NCBI GenBank assembly: GCA_934097085.1
Contig: CAKONK010000002.1
Coordinates: 72,516 to 136,515 of the forward strand
Source of the DNA: an uncultured Bacilli bacterium
GTDB taxonomy: Bacteria; Bacillota_I; Bacilli_A; RF39; UBA660
Length of the DNA: 64,000 bases
Direction of reading: 5' to 3'
Below the pieces are notes generated by a model that saw only the letters and a program-made list of their open reading frames with translations, did not search any database and was not told the origin of the DNA. The translations under genes and the position numbers were made by a program. Numbering within the stretch: position 1 is the first letter of the stretch; each line of letters begins with the position of its first letter. This document shows, piece after piece, positions 1 through 8,720 of the stretch.

Positions 1-559
1 TCATTGCTACCTCTGGATACAAATCTTTAGTAACATGTAATAATCTATTACTTTTACAAGAAATCAATATACATTGTCTAATATACTTATAACCTTTTAT
101 ATGTGAAGGTATACCTAAATTATGTAATAACTGGCTTATATCTAAATCTATATTATTTCCTCCAAAAGGATTGTTATATTTTCTTGTTATTGCATCTTTA
201 ATTCTTTTTTCTAATGAAATCATACTATATGGTTTTAGTAAATAACACGAAATATTATATTCATCACAATTATTTATAACTAGACCATCCTTATAAGTGG
301 ATGTTACTATTACTTTCATATTAATATTTCTTGTCTTCATTTCCTCAAGAAGTGAAACACCATCTAAGCGGGGTAATAGTAATTCAAGTATAACAATATC
401 TGCCTCATTTGGATGATTTACTAAATATTGTAAAGCTTCCTCTCCGTTATTAAAAGCAGCTAACACTTTTATATCAGTATTATTAGCAAAATGGTTTCTA
501 ATTGATTCAACAGCTATACTGCTGTCATCAATAACTACGATTTTAATGGGTTTTATCAT
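1..559 (-). CDS. spo0A: Sporulation master regulator Spo0A, partial (3' end outside window)
   Basis: Response regulator that commits the cell to sporulation by binding 0A boxes. The start ATG is at 559-557 behind GGAAAGAGG. The first 186 codons are visible. Receiver domain about residues 3-125: acidic pair D11-D12, conserved T86 and K109 followed by Pro. The C-terminal part holds the Spo0A-specific effector start, with LGIPSHIKGYKYIR and VTKDLYPEVA, which identifies Spo0A rather than a general response regulator. Odd: the phospho-acceptor position (Asp56 in B. subtilis, in the VLDIIMPHLDG context) is Glu59 here, in VILELLLPRLDG. The codon at 385-383 reads GAA. The last residues of the DNA-binding domain lie outside the window. 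Identity is secure; how it is activated is not. Confidence 0.93.
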   Translation of the reverse strand, partial: MIKPIKIVVIDDSSIAVESIRNHFANNTDIKVLAAFNNGEEALQYLVNHPNEADIVILELLLPRLDGVSLLEEMKTRNINMKVIVTSTYKDGLVINNCDEYNISCYLLKPYSMISLEKRIKDAITRKYNNPFGGNNIDLDISQLLHNLGIPSHIKGYKYIRQCILISCKSNRLLHVTKDLYPEVAM

Positions 560-640
560 AAATTTTCCTCTTTCCAATAAATCCCTCACACAAGATACAT
601 ATTACACCATAAATAGATAAATATCAATAGAAAAAAATGT

Positions 641-674
641 AAAAAAATGACACTTTACGTATAAATGTGTCAAT
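641..674 (-). terminator. Rho-independent terminator after pgk
   Basis: On the minus strand, just after the pgk stop, TTGACAC and GTGTCA can pair across a short AT loop and are followed by seven T. It separates the gap-pgk unit from spo0A. Confidence 0.7.
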
Positions 675-686
675 TTTTGTCGAATT

Positions 687-1826
687 TTACTCTTTTTTAA
701 TACTATTAATATAATCAATTGCCTCTAAATGATCAGAACTAATATATTCTAAACTTGCTCCACCGCCACTAGAAAGGTATGTAAAATTCTTGTCAAGTTT
801 AAGAGTATTAATTGCATTTAATGTATCTCCACCACCAGCAATCTTGCAAGCATTAATATTTTTTAAACTATTAAAAAGACTAAAAGTTCCTGCTATAAAT
901 CTCTGATCTTCAAAAAGTCCTACTGTTCCATTTATAAATATTGTTTTACTTTTTTCAAAGTATGAAATGTATTTTTTTATTGATTTAGTATTTAAATCCA
1001 ATATTTTGTCTTCCTCAATAACAAAATCAATTGGTAAAACAATCTTATCACGATATTCCTTCATTAAATTTTTTATTTCTGATAAAGTTATCTCATCACT
1101 TGTACATAAACTTTCCATTACATCAAATCCACAAGCATACAAAAATGAATTTGCAATTCCACCGCCAACTAAAAGATAATCACATTTGTCTAGTAAGCCT
1201 TTAATATATTGAAGTTTATCATCAACTTTTGCTCCACCCATAAATACAGTATATGGCCTTTGAATATTATCAATAAGTGGATTTAAGTTTGATATTTCCT
1301 CTTTTACTAAAAAACCGTAATAAGTTGGTAAATAGTTAGAAATTCCTGCCACTGAAGTATGTACTCTATGTAGTGAAGCAAAGGCATCAACAACAAAGAC
1401 ATCTCCTAAAACTGACCAATACTTTGCTAAATTTAAATCATTATGACTTTCTAACTTTTCTGGGTAATCACAAAAACGAGTATTTTCTAAAAGTACTATT
1501 TCTTTTGACTTTAACTCTTTACATACACTAATAACTTCCATACCTACTGGACTACTAACAAATTTTACTTCTTTATTTAATAAATTAGATAACACATCTT
1601 TTACCGGTAATAAAGACTTTTCAATTTTATCTTTTTTACTTTTAACCCTGCCTAAATGACTAAGTAATATTAAAGAGCAGTTATTATCAAGCAAATAATT
1701 TATCGTTTTAAGACTTTTTACAACCTTTGTATCATCTAATACTTTACCATTTTCTATAGGTACATTAAAGTCACATCTTAATATTACTTTCTTATTTTCT
1801 ATTTTTTCTTCATCTATAAATTTCAT
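687..1826 (-). CDS. pgk: Phosphoglycerate kinase
   Basis: Glycolytic enzyme that transfers phosphate from 1,3-bisphosphoglycerate to ADP, cytosolic. The N-terminal RCDFNVP, the SHLGR substrate loop, the MGGAKVDDK segment and the C-terminal GGGDT nucleotide-binding loop are all present. At 379 residues it is a little shorter than the usual 390-400, with small loop deletions but no missing domain. It lies 14 bases after gap on the same strand, so gap-pgk is a transcription unit ending at the terminator at 641-674. Start ATG follows AGTAGGTTG. Confidence 0.96.
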   Translation of the reverse strand: MKFIDEEKIENKKVILRCDFNVPIENGKVLDDTKVVKSLKTINYLLDNNCSLILLSHLGRVKSKKDKIEKSLLPVKDVLSNLLNKEVKFVSSPVGMEVISVCKELKSKEIVLLENTRFCDYPEKLESHNDLNLAKYWSVLGDVFVVDAFASLHRVHTSVAGISNYLPTYYGFLVKEEISNLNPLIDNIQRPYTVFMGGAKVDDKLQYIKGLLDKCDYLLVGGGIANSFLYACGFDVMESLCTSDEITLSEIKNLMKEYRDKIVLPIDFVIEEDKILDLNTKSIKKYISYFEKSKTIFINGTVGLFEDQRFIAGTFSLFNSLKNINACKIAGGGDTLNAINTLKLDKNFTYLSSGGGASLEYISSDHLEAIDYINSIKKE

Positions 1827-1840
1827 AAAACAACCTACTT

Positions 1841-2848
1841 TTATTTAAACATTTTTTTTGCAGTACAAAGCATTTGATATGTATAACCATATTCGTTATC
1901 ATACCAACCAACTAGTTTAACTAACTGTTTTCCATCAACATCAACAATATTTGTCAATAATGAATCAAAAGTACAGCCTCTTTTTTTACCTATTACATCA
2001 CTTGATACAATTGGATCTTCAGTATATTTTATTGCATCGTTTTGATTATTTTTAATTGTTTCATTTATTAACTCTTTTGTAACTGGAACTTTTAACTCAA
2101 GAGTAACATCAATCATTGACCCATCAATAGTGGGAACTCTATATGCAATACCATCTAATTTACCCTTTAAACTAGGTATAACAAGTCCAATTGATTTTGC
2201 TGCTCCCGTAGAAGTAGGAACTATGTTATGTGCACTTGCTCTTCCTCTTCGAGAATTAATACCCTTTTTATGCATATTATCCATTGAGTTTTGATCAGCT
2301 GTATACGCATGAACTGTACTCATAAATCCTTTTTCTATACCAAAATTATCTTCGATTATTTTTAAAAGTGGTGCTAAACAATTTGTTGTGCAACTTGAGG
2401 CGCTAACAACAGTTTCATTACCAGTAAGATTATCATCATTTACACCATTAACTATAGTAAGCATTTCATCTTTACCTGGTGCTGATATTAATACCTTTTT
2501 TGCACCTGCAGTTAAATGTAAACCTGCTTTTTCTGTAGAAGTAAATGCTCCTGTACACTCTAAAACAAGATCTACTCCTAAATCTTTCCAAGGTAACACT
2601 ACTGGATCTTTCTCATTAAACATTTTTATAAATTTTACATTAGATATAACTATATTATCATCTTTATAAGATATTTCATTTTCATGAAATGCTCCGTGAA
2701 CACTATCATATTTTATTAAATATGCAGCTTCTTCGGCACTCATATCTAAATTATTTATGGCAACTATATCAAAACTAGCATCAGTAATCATTTGCCTAAA
2801 TGCTATTCTTCCTATTCTACCAAAACCATTAATTGCAACTTTAATCAT
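1841..2848 (-). CDS. gap: Glyceraldehyde-3-phosphate dehydrogenase
   Basis: Oxidises glyceraldehyde-3-phosphate to 1,3-bisphosphoglycerate, feeding pgk next door. Rossmann start INGFGRIGR, catalytic Cys in SASSCTTN (about residue 150) and the C-terminal WYDNEYGY are intact. I place the start at the ATG 2848-2846, 8 bases after AGGAGG, rather than at the GTG two codons upstream, which sits almost on the ribosome site. The 335 residues are a normal length. After the second strand of the Rossmann fold the sequence reads AINNLD where NAD-dependent enzymes usually carry Asp in NDL. This might loosen cofactor choice, but that is inference. The start overlaps the end of the upstream kinase gene by 8 bases. 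Confidence 0.96.
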   Translation of the reverse strand: MIKVAINGFGRIGRIAFRQMITDASFDIVAINNLDMSAEEAAYLIKYDSVHGAFHENEISYKDDNIVISNVKFIKMFNEKDPVVLPWKDLGVDLVLECTGAFTSTEKAGLHLTAGAKKVLISAPGKDEMLTIVNGVNDDNLTGNETVVSASSCTTNCLAPLLKIIEDNFGIEKGFMSTVHAYTADQNSMDNMHKKGINSRRGRASAHNIVPTSTGAAKSIGLVIPSLKGKLDGIAYRVPTIDGSMIDVTLELKVPVTKELINETIKNNQNDAIKYTEDPIVSSDVIGKKRGCTFDSLLTNIVDVDGKQLVKLVGWYDNEYGYTYQMLCTAKKMFK

Positions 2849-4490
2849 ATTCACTACCTCCTATAAACTCTCTTAAAATTGAATCTTTTGGAACATATTC
2901 TCCACTTATTGTGAAGAAACCATTTAAAAATCTAAGTAATCTTCTTGCTTCATCATAATATTGTGAAGTACTTGGAACCGAATAAAGAAGTGGTTCCACA
3001 AAAACTTTTAAAATACCAACTTCATAAGATAATGAAGTATTTATTATTTTGTCAGCCTCCGGTATCAAAGGTATTATATATTTATCTTCACCGATAGTAA
3101 CCTTTCTAACATTTTTGATAGTGGTTGGTACATCATAACCTCTTGTTCTAAAATCCCTTACTATTCTACGAAGAAGTCTTAAATCATTATTGGATATATA
3201 GTTATGTTCATCTATACTAAGTGGAATAAATGGGCTAACATATATTTTATATTTCATTTTATCAGAAATAAATGAAAGCATACCTTTATTAATAGCGTGT
3301 AATCCCTCAAAAAGGAGAATACTATTATCTTTTAATTTAACTTTTTTAGAACTTAATTCTTTACATCCTGTTACAAAATTAAATCTTGGTAATGTAACTT
3401 CTTCACCATTAAAAATTTTTGTTACATCTTTTTGTAAATAATCTAAATCTGTACATTCAAAACATTCAAAATCATACTCACCATTAGCATCTTTAGGACT
3501 ATCAACTCTTTCTTTATAATAATCATCCAAAGAAATAACAATTGGGTCTAACCCATAAATTTTAAAGTAGGAACCAAGTCTTTTAGTAATTGTTGTTTTT
3601 CCACTTGAGGATGGCCCAGATATCATTACACATTTTATCTCTTTATTTTGAGAAACCTTTTTAGCGGTTTCATTTATTTCAATATTAAAGTTTAATTCAC
3701 AAGATTTAACAAAGTTTTCTATATTACCATTACATACTTCTTTATTAACATCTTTAATAAAGGGAACTTTCATTATATCAAGCCATTTTTGCCCATTTAT
3801 ATAGGCATTTATTATCCCATCATAATTGACATAATTTGGCAAACTTCCATCACCATTTTCACTTGGAACGACTATTACAGCCATATTATTACCTAAATAT
3901 TTAATTTCATACTTATTAAGTGTTCCTGTACTGTAAGGCATTTCTGAATAATAATAGTTTACTAAATCATCTAATTCATATAAAATAACCGTTGGATCAA
4001 TGATATTTCTAACATTATCTGCTTTAACTTTATTTCCAATATCATCATAATAATTGATAGCATCACTATTTTTTATTATTAACTTTTCAAAATGAATATT
4101 ACTTTTAACAATATCATCTACCTTACTTTTGATTATTTCTATATCTTTATCAGTAAGATTATTATCACCTTCTAAATTAGCAATAATACCATTTGGAACA
4201 TTGTAAGAATATTTAACCTTAATATTAGGAAAACATTTTTTTGTGGCAAGTTCAAAAATCATTTTAAGTCCTGCTACATACATTCTATTTCCATAAGGAT
4301 TTGTAATATCAATAAATTTTATAACTGCATTTTTAATTATCTTTTCATCTAATGATAAAACTTTTCCACCAATTAAAACGCCAATAATATTATTAGCATT
4401 ACTTTCCTTCAAACTTAAATCATAATATGATGAATTATATGGCACTAAAACTTGTCTTCCATCGGTAAATGTTATACTAATATCACTCAC
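2841..4490 (-). CDS. Uridine-kinase-like nucleoside kinase with N-terminal TGS/ThrRS-like domain
   Basis: Two-part protein of 549 residues. Residues about 1-60 look like a TGS domain and 60-200 like the second additional domain of threonyl-tRNA synthetase. The C-terminal half (about 270-500) is a phosphoribulokinase/uridine kinase P-loop domain with Walker A GPSSSGKTT and the downstream SLDDYYK typical of uridine kinases. Proteins of this layout are known in Clostridia and Thermotogae; the true substrate is not established from sequence. The start is GTG at 4490-4488 behind AAGGGATG. It overlaps gap by 8 bases and is probably co-transcribed with gap-pgk. Confidence 0.85.
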   Translation of the reverse strand: MSDISITFTDGRQVLVPYNSSYYDLSLKESNANNIIGVLIGGKVLSLDEKIIKNAVIKFIDITNPYGNRMYVAGLKMIFELATKKCFPNIKVKYSYNVPNGIIANLEGDNNLTDKDIEIIKSKVDDIVKSNIHFEKLIIKNSDAINYYDDIGNKVKADNVRNIIDPTVILYELDDLVNYYYSEMPYSTGTLNKYEIKYLGNNMAVIVVPSENGDGSLPNYVNYDGIINAYINGQKWLDIMKVPFIKDVNKEVCNGNIENFVKSCELNFNIEINETAKKVSQNKEIKCVMISGPSSSGKTTITKRLGSYFKIYGLDPIVISLDDYYKERVDSPKDANGEYDFECFECTDLDYLQKDVTKIFNGEEVTLPRFNFVTGCKELSSKKVKLKDNSILLFEGLHAINKGMLSFISDKMKYKIYVSPFIPLSIDEHNYISNNDLRLLRRIVRDFRTRGYDVPTTIKNVRKVTIGEDKYIIPLIPEADKIINTSLSYEVGILKVFVEPLLYSVPSTSQYYDEARRLLRFLNGFFTISGEYVPKDSILREFIGGSEYD

Positions 4491-4595
4491 ATTATCATCC
4501 CTTCTATTTTAATAATACTATATTTTTTATTATAAATCTATAAATTTTATGAATAAATTATTAACTTTTTTATTATTATATAATTAGGTGAGCAA

Positions 4596-5162
4596 ATGAA
4601 TATACCAATGATTTTAAAACAAAACGATAATCATTCAATGACTTATGATTTATATTCTTTATTATTAACTAACAGAATAATCTTTTTAAGTGGGGAAATA
4701 AATGATACTTTAGCAAACATTGTAATCGGGGAACTTTTATATTTAGATAAAGAAAATAATAAAGATATTTATTTATATATTAATTCTCCAGGTGGGGCTG
4801 TTACATCAGGACTTGCAATATATGACACAATGAATTTTATAAAAAGTAATGTTATTACTATTGGAATGGGTTTATGTGCAAGTATGGGTGCATTTTTACT
4901 TTCAAGTGGTGATAAAAGATATGCACTAGAAAACACCGAAATAATGATTCACGAAGTACTCGGTGGCTTCGAAGGCAGTGCTAGAAATATAAAACTTCAA
5001 AGTGACAGAATAAACAAAATTAAAGAAAAAATAAATAAAATTATGGCAAAGAACACTAAAAAAACTATTAAACAAATTGAAAAAGATACTGGTAAAGACT
5101 ATTATATGTCGTCGAAAGAAGCAAAAGAATACGGCATAATTGATGATATCATAAAAAAATAA
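4596..5162 (+). CDS. clpP: ATP-dependent Clp protease proteolytic subunit
   Basis: Serine protease core of the Clp machine, which degrades unfolded and regulatory proteins. The catalytic triad is readable: Ser in CASMGAF (about residue 99), His in IMIHEVLGG (about 124) and Asp in DTGKDYY near residue 168. The 188 residues are a typical length. It is the only plus-strand gene in the left 33 kb, transcribed against the replication-outward direction of its neighbours. Start ATG follows GGTGAG. Its stop abuts the divIC stop with no bases between, so the two transcripts converge without a visible terminator. I saw no clear CtsR or HrcA operator upstream. Confidence 0.94.
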   Translation: MNIPMILKQNDNHSMTYDLYSLLLTNRIIFLSGEINDTLANIVIGELLYLDKENNKDIYLYINSPGGAVTSGLAIYDTMNFIKSNVITIGMGLCASMGAFLLSSGDKRYALENTEIMIHEVLGGFEGSARNIKLQSDRINKIKEKINKIMAKNTKKTIKQIEKDTGKDYYMSSKEAKEYGIIDDIIKK

Positions 5163-5447
5163 CTATTCGCCCATACGAATAATTACTTCATCATCTTTTG
5201 AATATAAAAACTTTTCTTTAGCATATCTTGCTAAATACTCAGGATCGTTCATTTTAGTAACCTCTGAAGTTAAGGATTTTTTTTCATCTAATAACTTCTC
5301 GTACTGGGCATTTAGTTTTTTTGTTTCTCTTTTGTTGTTAACTATAGTCACAAAATCTTTATATGTAGACACACCTAAAAAAACTATCAAAATTATTATG
5401 ATAAAACTAATAAAAAATAATCTTTTTTTCTCCTTTTTAGTCTTCAT
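5163..5447 (-). CDS. divIC: Septum formation initiator DivIC/FtsB family
   Basis: Bitopic divisome protein that pairs with FtsL. There is a short basic cytoplasmic tail, one membrane segment (about residues 10-27), then a coiled coil with a Lys/Glu-rich heptad region (about 37-66) and the family's ending around NDPEYLARYAKEKF. The 94 residues fit DivIC. It is the last gene of the yabP-yabQ-divIC cluster, an order also found in B. subtilis, which supports the assignment over a generic FtsB-like protein. Confidence 0.88.
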   Translation of the reverse strand: MKTKKEKKRLFFISFIIIILIVFLGVSTYKDFVTIVNNKRETKKLNAQYEKLLDEKKSLTSEVTKMNDPEYLARYAKEKFLYSKDDEVIIRMGE

Positions 5448-5490
5448 ATTACCTTCCCTATTTTATATATAGTTTAAATTTGCAAATATG

Positions 5491-5799
5491 TCAATCCTTT
5501 TTTAATTTATTTTTTAATATTTTACATAAGTTTACAGTTTTATTTTTTAATTTATAAGCTATATAAAAACCTAAAATGGTTGGAATTAAATAGTATATAT
5601 GAAAACGGCCATAATTAATTTTATATATAACAAGTAAATATATTATTCCTAAATCAAATGAAAATAAAAGAGTAATTAGAAATTGAAAAAGTAAAGAAAA
5701 TTTTCCAAATAATCTATAATTTAAAAGTGACAAAATTAAGAAGATAACCCCATAAATAAAACTAATTAATAAAACAAGAATAATACTTAATGGACTCAT
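5491..5799 (-). CDS. yabQ: Spore cortex biosynthesis protein YabQ
   Basis: Small membrane protein of 102 residues with about three hydrophobic segments. The signature NYRLF near the N-terminus and NYGRFHIYY in the middle match the YabQ family pattern (YRLF ... NxGxFRIY). In B. subtilis YabQ is a forespore-envelope protein needed for cortex formation. It overlaps yabP by 4 bases and is followed by divIC, the B. subtilis order. It is about half the length of B. subtilis YabQ, lacking the extra C-terminal region. Confidence 0.85.
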   Translation of the reverse strand: MSPLSIILVLLISFIYGVIFLILSLLNYRLFGKFSLLFQFLITLLFSFDLGIIYLLVIYKINYGRFHIYYLIPTILGFYIAYKLKNKTVNLCKILKNKLKKD

Positions 5800-6074
5800 T
5801 TAAATAGCCTTGCTATAATACTTTCCTCTTTTTTATTATTTTTTTCTAAATATACATAACTATTTACTTTACCTTTGATTTTAATTACTCCATTTGTGGT
5901 ATCAAGATTTAATAATTCCATATTTTCACCCTTAATATGAATAGGTCCCATAACACTTTCAATAATAAATTCCTTGTTATCAAAATTGATAATTTTTTTT
6001 ATGCCAGTTATATTTAAAATACATCTATCAATCATTTTTACTTCGTGATTAGTATTTACTATTTTATCATTCAT
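5796..6074 (-). CDS. yabP: Sporulation protein YabP
   Basis: 92-residue protein of the YabP/YqfC family. The pattern NHEVKMIDRCILNITGIKKI, then FDNKEFIIES and GPIHIKGENM, follows YabP strand by strand. The family acts in the sporulating mother cell and is linked to cortex assembly. It heads the yabP-yabQ-divIC unit; the S4-domain gene yabO, which precedes it in B. subtilis, is not present here. Confidence 0.87.
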   Translation of the reverse strand: MNDKIVNTNHEVKMIDRCILNITGIKKIINFDNKEFIIESVMGPIHIKGENMELLNLDTTNGVIKIKGKVNSYVYLEKNNKKEESIIARLFK

Positions 6075-6130
6075 ATCATCACCAATTAATTATATGAATT
6101 ATACAAAGAAAAATGACATTATGACAAATT

Positions 6131-6153
6131 AAAAAGAGCCGAAGCCCTTTTTG
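6131..6153 (-). terminator. Rho-independent terminator after spoVG
   Basis: On the minus strand, AAAAAGGGC, a TTCG tetraloop and GCTCTTTTT form a compact stem 8 bases after the spoVG stop. A UUCG loop is a classic stabilising tetraloop. Confidence 0.85.
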
Positions 6154-6160
6154 TTTTTAA

Positions 6161-6430
6161 TTATTCTTCACTAGATGAAGGATTTTTATATTCTTCTAAA
6201 ATTTTATCTTCGAACATTTTTCTTGTTTCTGCATTAATTGGATGACAGATATCTTCATAACGCTCTTCATTTACCTTTTTACTAGGCATAGCAATAAATA
6301 ATTTTTCATCGCCTTCAATAATACGGATATTTCTTACAACAAAGCAATCATCAAGTGTTACTGTTGCATATCCTTTCATTCTAGATCCTTCTCTTTCAGT
6401 TTTGTGAACTTTTACTGATGTAATTTCCAT
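6161..6430 (-). CDS. spoVG: RNA/DNA-binding regulator SpoVG
   Basis: Small regulator (89 residues) that binds nucleic acids and affects septation and sporulation in B. subtilis. The family core is clear: MEITSVKVHK at the start, LDDCFVVRNIRI in the middle and FIAMPSKK before DICHPINAETR. It is preceded by a good ribosome site (AGGAGTGG) and followed by its own strong terminator. It lies between veg-yabG and yabP, as in B. subtilis, where purR-yabJ-spoVG follow veg. Confidence 0.95.
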   Translation of the reverse strand: MEITSVKVHKTEREGSRMKGYATVTLDDCFVVRNIRIIEGDEKLFIAMPSKKVNEERYEDICHPINAETRKMFEDKILEEYKNPSSSEE

Positions 6431-6504
6431 TTACTCACCACTCCTTTATTATTTATTCACAATTTAATTGTACCTTATTAAATCTTAAATAGCAAGAGAA
6501 AATA

Positions 6505-6717
6505 TTAAAAATATATAATTTTTATGTCTTTTGTTACAATATCTCGGTATGCAAAACTTTTTTCTTCATTATTAATAAGTATTGTAAAAATATTAGGGTA
6601 GGTTTTATAAATTGTTCCCTCATAAAAACTTATTTTGTTACGAAGTCCATAGACGGTTATTTTAACTTTTTTGCCAATAGATGAAGTAAGTTTTTCCTTT
6701 ATAATATCTAAATTCAT
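6505..6717 (-). CDS. veg: Veg protein
   Basis: Conserved 70-residue protein of the Veg family, linked in B. subtilis to biofilm formation and spore germination. It has a predicted small beta-barrel: strands at GKKVKITVYGLRNKISFYEG, then TYPNIFTILINN and SFAYRDIVT near the end. It overlaps the yabG stop by 4 bases (ATGA-type junction), so the two genes are translationally linked. The yabG-veg order is the same as in B. subtilis. Confidence 0.85.
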   Translation of the reverse strand: MNLDIIKEKLTSSIGKKVKITVYGLRNKISFYEGTIYKTYPNIFTILINNEEKSFAYRDIVTKDIKIIYF

Positions 6718-7478
6718 CTTGGATACCCCACATACATTAAACCATTTGTAATAATTCCACCCATTCCATTTGCACCATATTTGGTTTTTTCCAATAATTC
6801 TGGGACATTTATTTGAGTATCAGTTTTGGTAAGAGCAATAGTCGAGGCAATTATCGCAGGATCTAAAGCGTGAATGTTTACTCTTTTAGGACTTGAAGCA
6901 AAATTAGCACCTGCTTTTATTAAATCTTCATAATCACTTTGACAAGCACCCGCTATAATAACCAATCTTTCGTGACTTTTTTCATAATTTCGAGCTTGTT
7001 TAATTGCTCTTACAAAATTTTTAGAGTTCTTATAATTATTTATATCATTTTTATTTCCTTTTTTAGCATAATACGCATCATGCCCAGTTATTACTAAAAT
7101 ATCTGGTTTAATTTCTTTTAAAAGAATAGGAATTTGTTTTGCAATTTCGTTTTCATTAATTTTTTTACCTATAGCATAAATTTTATTTGCTTTATAAAAT
7201 TTTAAACATTTTTCTAAATATTCATTATCTCCGTCAATATGTAATATTTTCGCTGGCAAATAAAAATAACTTGTTCTATCGTTATTAATATCTAATTCTA
7301 TTAGAAAATCATCGGGCTTTTCATTTGTTTTTACTAAATCAAAAATATCACTATCAGCATAAAGTCTATCATAAACGCCTTTTAAATAAACTGTATCTTC
7401 ACTTATTGATATAACTTTAAAAATAATATCATTATTATGACTTTTTCTCGTTACAAAATCGCCTTTTTCTATATTCAA
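6714..7478 (-). CDS. yabG: Sporulation-specific cysteine protease YabG
   Basis: Protease that trims spore coat and cortex proteins. The 254-residue product has an N-terminal SH3-like strand region (about 1-60), the DILVITGHDAYY segment with the family His, the Cys in IIAGACQSDY (about residue 178) and the C-terminal block with NVPELLEKTKYG and GGIITNG that identifies YabG. Somewhat shorter than the B. subtilis protein (about 290). It is paired with veg and expected to be expressed late in the mother cell; I did not identify a sigma-K promoter by eye. Confidence 0.9.
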   Translation of the reverse strand: MNIEKGDFVTRKSHNNDIIFKVISISEDTVYLKGVYDRLYADSDIFDLVKTNEKPDDFLIELDINNDRTSYFYLPAKILHIDGDNEYLEKCLKFYKANKIYAIGKKINENEIAKQIPILLKEIKPDILVITGHDAYYAKKGNKNDINNYKNSKNFVRAIKQARNYEKSHERLVIIAGACQSDYEDLIKAGANFASSPKRVNIHALDPAIIASTIALTKTDTQINVPELLEKTKYGANGMGGIITNGLMYVGYPR

Positions 7479-7517
7479 AATATCACCATTAAAGTTTATT
7501 CAAAATAAAAAAAATTA

Positions 7518-8720
7518 TTAATCCAATTTTGAAATTGCATTAATAATTGCTATTTTTCCATATTCATATGTAAGTGATCCTTGCTGATATACAATATATG
7601 GTGGTTTTATTGGTCCATCACAAGAAAGCTCGATTGATGAACCTTGTGTAAATGAACCACTTGCCATAATTATTTTATTAGAGTACCCAGGAATGTCCGA
7701 CTTTTCAGGTATTACATTTGAATCTATTGCACACATTGATTGAATACTTTGAACATATTTTACCATATCTTTTTCATTATGAAAGGTTATACACTGTACA
7801 ATATCTACTCTATCATCATAGTACTTTGGCTGGACATCATACCCCTTTTTTTCAAGAAGATAACTAGTAAGTATTGCAGTTTTTAAAGCAGAACCAACTA
7901 CAGAGGGAGCAAAATATAACCCTTTTAAAATATCTTTATTTGCCCCTAAAGAAGGTCCAACATCTTTACCTTCGCCAGGAAGATTAAGTCTTTCACCAGC
8001 AAGAGAGCAAAGATCTTTTCTTCCAACAATATAAGCACCGTTACTAGCAATACCTCCACCTAAATTTTTAATTAATGAACCAACTACAATATCAGCACCA
8101 ACCTGGGTAGGCTCTTTTGTACTAACAAGTTCACAATAACAGTTATCAACCATAACAATACTTTTTGGTGATACTTTCTTAATTAATTTTATTACTTTTT
8201 CAAGTTTTTCAATACTTAAACTTTTTCTTTGTGAATAACCTTTTGACCTTTGAATTTCAATTACCTTATAAAACTTATTACTTAATTTTGAATTAATCGT
8301 TTCGTAATCAAAGTCATCATTAATTAAATCAATTTGCTCATAATCTATGTTAAAGGCTTTTAAAGAACTAGGGTTTTCCTTTATTCCGATTACTTCATCA
8401 AGTGTATCATATGGTTTTCCTGTAATAGATAAAAGTGTATCATTTGGTCTAAGTAAAGCAAATAAACAAACTGTTAAAGCGTGAGAACCAGATATAAACT
8501 GATTTCTAACTAAAGCATCTTCACATTTAAAAATATCTGCATATATTCTTTCGATTTTATCTCTGCCATTGTCAGCATAACCATAACCAGTGGTTATATT
8601 AAAATCATTTTCCGATACTTCTTCTTTGATAAAAGCATTAAGTACCTTTTGAGAGTTATAATAAACAACATCATCAACTTTATCTAGATACTTTTTTATA
8701 TCTTTTTCAATATCTAACAT
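7518..8720 (-). CDS. PLP-dependent enzyme, methionine gamma-lyase/YnbB family
   Basis: Fold-type I pyridoxal-phosphate enzyme of 400 residues. The aldimine Lys is in VVGSLIKNLGGG (about residue 218), with the preceding VMVDNCYCE segment carrying the cofactor-binding Asp. The RNQFISGSHALT and LSITGKPYDT segments are typical of the family often labelled aluminium-resistance or YnbB. Substrate is unproven. It overlaps the SDR gene upstream by 7 bases, so the two form a pair inserted between yabG and rsmA, where B. subtilis has sspF and ispE further along. Confidence 0.85.
   Translation of the reverse strand: MLDIEKDIKKYLDKVDDVVYYNSQKVLNAFIKEEVSENDFNITTGYGYADNGRDKIERIYADIFKCEDALVRNQFISGSHALTVCLFALLRPNDTLLSITGKPYDTLDEVIGIKENPSSLKAFNIDYEQIDLINDDFDYETINSKLSNKFYKVIEIQRSKGYSQRKSLSIEKLEKVIKLIKKVSPKSIVMVDNCYCELVSTKEPTQVGADIVVGSLIKNLGGGIASNGAYIVGRKDLCSLAGERLNLPGEGKDVGPSLGANKDILKGLYFAPSVVGSALKTAILTSYLLEKKGYDVQPKYYDDRVDIVQCITFHNEKDMVKYVQSIQSMCAIDSNVIPEKSDIPGYSNKIIMASGSFTQGSSIELSCDGPIKPPYIVYQQGSLTYEYGKIAIINAISKLD

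Noticed and set aside
4579..4584. TATAAT as the clpP promoter
   Set aside because: It is only 11 bases from the ATG, so the transcript would start after or inside the ribosome site.
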